DNA of 64,000 nucleotides, taken from positions 5,332,001-5,396,000 of the forward strand of contig OZ244148.1 in the NCBI GenBank assembly GCA_965216255.1, written 5' to 3'. Each line of letters begins with the position of its first letter. Positions within the stretch are counted from its first letter, which is position 1. The DNA comes from G965216255 sp965216255. Lineage in GTDB: Bacteria; Bacteroidota; Rhodothermia; Rhodothermales; Bin80. Under the pieces are notes generated by a model. The model made no database searches, had not been told where the DNA came from, and worked only from the letters and a program-made list of their open reading frames with translations. Shown here piece by piece: positions 61,808 to 64,000 of the stretch. Made by a program: the position numbers and the translations under genes.

Positions 61808-62851
61808 CTAGTGAGCGCTTCGGTCGTAATGACTCGAGTAGCGAATACGTAGCTCCGGTAGTACGCGGTGATCAATCCGTTCCTTGATGCCGATGTGGTC
61901 CAGTCTATGGAGCAGCCGGCTTGCTGCCAGCCTTCCGACCCGCTCCATGCCTTGGTCCACGCTCGAGAGGCCGACAAAGCGGCTCGTCTTGATGTCGTCG
62001 TAGCCCACAAGCGCCATGTCTTCCGGTACCGATAGTCCAGCCTCGCGAATGGCTTTCCAGGCGCCGATTGCCTGTACGTCGCTGCTTGCAAAGACGGCCG
62101 TGGGCAATGGATGCACTCCCAGTAACCGCTGCATGGCTTCGAAGCCGTCTTCTTCGCTGAATCCGGCATGTTTTTCCGTGGTGCCGTTTTGAATGAGCTC
62201 TTCATCCACGGCAATGCCTCCTGCTGACAACGCATTTCGAAAACCCTCCAGCCGCTGCTTTTGCAGATAGCTGTCCGTGTGCGCCCGGATGATGGCGATG
62301 CGCCGGTGCCCCATGGCCACCAGATGATTCATTGCTTCCGTGGTCCCGGAAGCGTTGTCCCAGTAATAGCAGTCAAAATCCGTGTGGTGATGCCCCACCA
62401 GTACCACCGGTGCGCGCAGCGCTCTCAGTTCGTCCGCCAGATCGACACCCACTGGAACGCCGGCAAGAAGGAGCCCGTCCACGGTACCTCTCTTCAGAAA
62501 GCGCAGCAAGGCGTCCAACGGGTCTCTCGATCCAAGATCGAATAGCAGCAGGTCGTGTTCCTTTTCCAACAGCTCGACTCGGAGCCCCTTAAGCAGTTCA
62601 TTGTGAAACGGCGTCGTGAACGTTGGGATGGCGATCGCGATGGAGCGAATGTGCCGCTGAGCTAGTGCTCTTGCACCTCGATGCGGGCGATACTTGAGGC
62701 CTTCAATGGTGTCCAGTACGCGCGCGCGCGTGGCCGTCGCAACATCCGGCGAATCATTGAGGACCCGGGATACGGTCGATATGCCGACTTCGGCATGCCT
62801 GGCTACATCGTAAATGGTTATGCGGGATTTTCGGGGAGGCCTTCGCGCCAT
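61808..62851 (-). CDS. LacI-family transcriptional regulator
   Basis: This 347-residue protein has an N-terminal helix-turn-helix (ITIYDVARHAEVGISTVSRV), a hinge (YRPHRGARALAQR) and a periplasmic-binding-protein-like effector domain (IRSIAIAIPTFTTPFHNELL, GLLLAGVPVGVDL, VGYDDIKTSRFVGLSSVDQG). It is divergent from the MalK-type ATPase gene, so it probably controls that sugar ABC transporter, and may control its own expression. It may be co-transcribed with purC as sequenced, though purC is likely to have another promoter. Confidence 0.92.
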   Translation of the reverse strand: MARRPPRKSRITIYDVARHAEVGISTVSRVLNDSPDVATATRARVLDTIEGLKYRPHRGARALAQRHIRSIAIAIPTFTTPFHNELLKGLRVELLEKEHDLLLFDLGSRDPLDALLRFLKRGTVDGLLLAGVPVGVDLADELRALRAPVVLVGHHHTDFDCYYWDNASGTTEAMNHLVAMGHRRIAIIRAHTDSYLQKQRLEGFRNALSAGGIAVDEELIQNGTTEKHAGFSEEDGFEAMQRLLGVHPLPTAVFASSDVQAIGAWKAIREAGLSVPEDMALVGYDDIKTSRFVGLSSVDQGMERVGRLAASRLLHRLDHIGIKERIDHRVLPELRIRYSSHYDRSAH

Positions 62852-63042
62852 CTTAAGCTATTGCCATTGTATGCATGATCGATCGGTAACACTAAATTAC
62901 GGTATGCTACCATCGTGGATGTTGGCGCACCTTGAATTCGGCGTTTGACCCTATTGAACACAAGGAAGAGAGACTAGTCTAACGCGCAGCCCTTAAAGCT
63001 GGAACTCCTTCCAGGACACTGCCACCTAGTTGAATCAATGGT
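62852..63042. promoter_or_regulatory. divergent promoter region of lacI-type and malK-type genes
   Basis: This short divergent gap contains GATCGATC (about 62880), a direct repeat GTATGC near 62872 and 62905, and GGTAACACTAAATTACGGTA, which ends in inverted GGTA/TACC. One of these could be the regulator's operator, but a clear LacI-type palindrome is not proven by eye. Confidence 0.3.
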
Positions 63043-64000
63043 ATGGCCCAGGTTGATCTGGACCGCGTTCGTAAGGTGTTCGACAATGGTCATGTGGCCG
63101 TGGACAATGCTTCGTTCTCTGCAAGGGACGGCGAATTGCTTGTGCTCGTTGGTCCCTCGGGCTGTGGCAAGAGCACGACACTGCGCATGCTTGCCGGCCT
63201 CGAGTCTGTAACAGGGGGGACTATACGGATCGGGGGGCGAGTTGTTAATAATATGCCGCCAAAGGATCGGGACATCGCGATGGTGTTCCAGAACTATGCG
63301 CTATACCCCCACATGAGCGTGTATGACAACGTGGCTTTCGGTCTAAAGCTACGCAAATATCCCAAGAAGGAAATTGCCGCCCGCGTAGCGCAAGCCGCCC
63401 AGATCCTTGGCATAGAAGGGATCCTTGAGCGCAAGCCGAAGCAGCTCTCCGGCGGACAGCAGCAGCGGGTGGCGGTGGGCCGGGCGATTGTACGCAAGCC
63501 GCAGGCGTTCCTGTTTGATGAGCCGCTATCAAATCTCGATGCCAAACTCCGGGTGCAAATGCGCACGGAGATCGCCAAGCTGCATAGAGGCCTCGGTGCC
63601 ACGATGGTGTATGTGACGCATGATCAGGTTGAGGCCATGACCATGGGAGACAGGATCGTCGTGATGCGCGGCGGCCAAGTCCAGCAGATTGCCGCACCGC
63701 TTACCCTGTACAATTATCCGCTCAATACTTTCGTGGCAGGATTTATTGGCAGCCCCGCCATGAATCTGGTTCGCGGGCAGATCGTCCGCGAAGGTGGTCT
63801 GCGATTCACGTCTGAGTGCCGTGCCTTCAGCGTGCCCGTCTCCGGGGAGATCGCCGGACGCCTGGTGCACTACGTGGACAGAGACGTGGTACTTGGCACG
63901 AGGCCGGAAGACCTGTACGTGGCAGGCAGCACTTTTATGCCGGACGCGGTGGAGGAAATTGCGCTGCCGCTTGTCGTGGTTGAACCAATGGGCAATGAGA
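63043..64000 (+). CDS. MalK/UgpC-type sugar ABC transporter ATPase, 3' end outside window
   Basis: The frame from the ATG at 63043 is open to the window edge (about 319 codons; family members have about 360-380). It has Walker A GPSGCGKSTT, the Q-loop MVFQNYALYPHMSVYDNVAF, signature LSGGQQQRVAVGRA, Walker B FLFDEPLSNLDA and the switch His in YVTHDQVEAMTMGDR. After residue about 235 comes the MalK-type regulatory (TOBE) domain (FIGSPAMNLVRGQI, LGTRPEDLYV). It energises uptake of a sugar or glycerol phosphate and is probably controlled by the divergent LacI-type regulator. Confidence 0.92.
   Translation, partial: MAQVDLDRVRKVFDNGHVAVDNASFSARDGELLVLVGPSGCGKSTTLRMLAGLESVTGGTIRIGGRVVNNMPPKDRDIAMVFQNYALYPHMSVYDNVAFGLKLRKYPKKEIAARVAQAAQILGIEGILERKPKQLSGGQQQRVAVGRAIVRKPQAFLFDEPLSNLDAKLRVQMRTEIAKLHRGLGATMVYVTHDQVEAMTMGDRIVVMRGGQVQQIAAPLTLYNYPLNTFVAGFIGSPAMNLVRGQIVREGGLRFTSECRAFSVPVSGEIAGRLVHYVDRDVVLGTRPEDLYVAGSTFMPDAVEEIALPLVVVEPMGNE

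Overview
The window looks like a chromosomal segment of a Gram-negative FCB-group bacterium, most likely Rhodothermota or Bacteroidota. This rests on several exported proteins that end in a type IX secretion (T9SS) sorting domain with a YPNPF-type motif, the Bacteroidota-style IS66 transposase, SusD-free sugar oxidation genes with many lipoproteins and c-type cytochromes, and the general lack of strong Shine-Dalgarno sites. The taxonomic placement is an inference; there is no rRNA and no convincing tRNA in the window.

Region 1 (1-6.3 kb) is a mobile-element graveyard. A decayed AraC-family regulator carries a complete IS66 element (1138-3600) with an exact 8-bp target duplication, inserted four codons before its original stop. 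Next to it is a 2251-bp element (3988-6238) with 33-bp terminal inverted repeats and an exact 8-bp target duplication. It holds two different decayed IS256-like transposase frames and has split a short repeat module whose second copy lies at about 10.13-10.30 kb.

Region 2 (6.3-25.6 kb) is an island of very large surface or secreted proteins. It holds a leucine-rich-repeat/Ig protein, a tiny WD40 protein, an LRR-derived reading frame containing a run of 20 G, an 1816-residue surface protein, a zinc-metalloprotease-like protein and an LRR/FN3/Ig/DUF4397 protein. All but the poly-G frame have a T9SS C-terminal domain. A duplicated 3' end of the first gene and a dead IS4-like transposase sit among them.

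Region 3 (25.6-29.2 kb) holds two more dead transposases (ISNCY-like and IS1380-like) and a pseudogene of a 3-keto-glycoside hydrolase (DUF1080).

Region 4 (29.2-41.9 kb) is a compact set of exported sugar-oxidation proteins. On the minus strand are a PQQ dehydrogenase fused to cytochrome c, an SMP-30 lactonase, a cytochrome c, a DUF1080-ThuA-sugar dehydrogenase-PKD protein (split by a one-base frameshift), an EF-hand-like protein (with an internal stop), a creatininase-family hydrolase and a small lipoprotein. Divergent from these is a sugar dehydrogenase-PKD-cytochrome c-CBM lipoprotein. Together they could oxidise sugars outside the cytoplasm, open the lactones and pass electrons to cytochromes.

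Region 5 (41.9-64 kb) is ordinary chromosomal backbone: a SpoIIE-type phosphatase, an alpha/beta hydrolase, an MFS sugar porter, an SSS symporter, a 7TM-HD phosphodiesterase, a pair of M16 peptidases, a DapB-like dehydrogenase with P5C dehydrogenase, a LolC/FtsX-type permease, MoaD, MoaE, PurC, a LacI regulator and the start of a MalK/UgpC-type sugar ABC ATPase that runs off the window.
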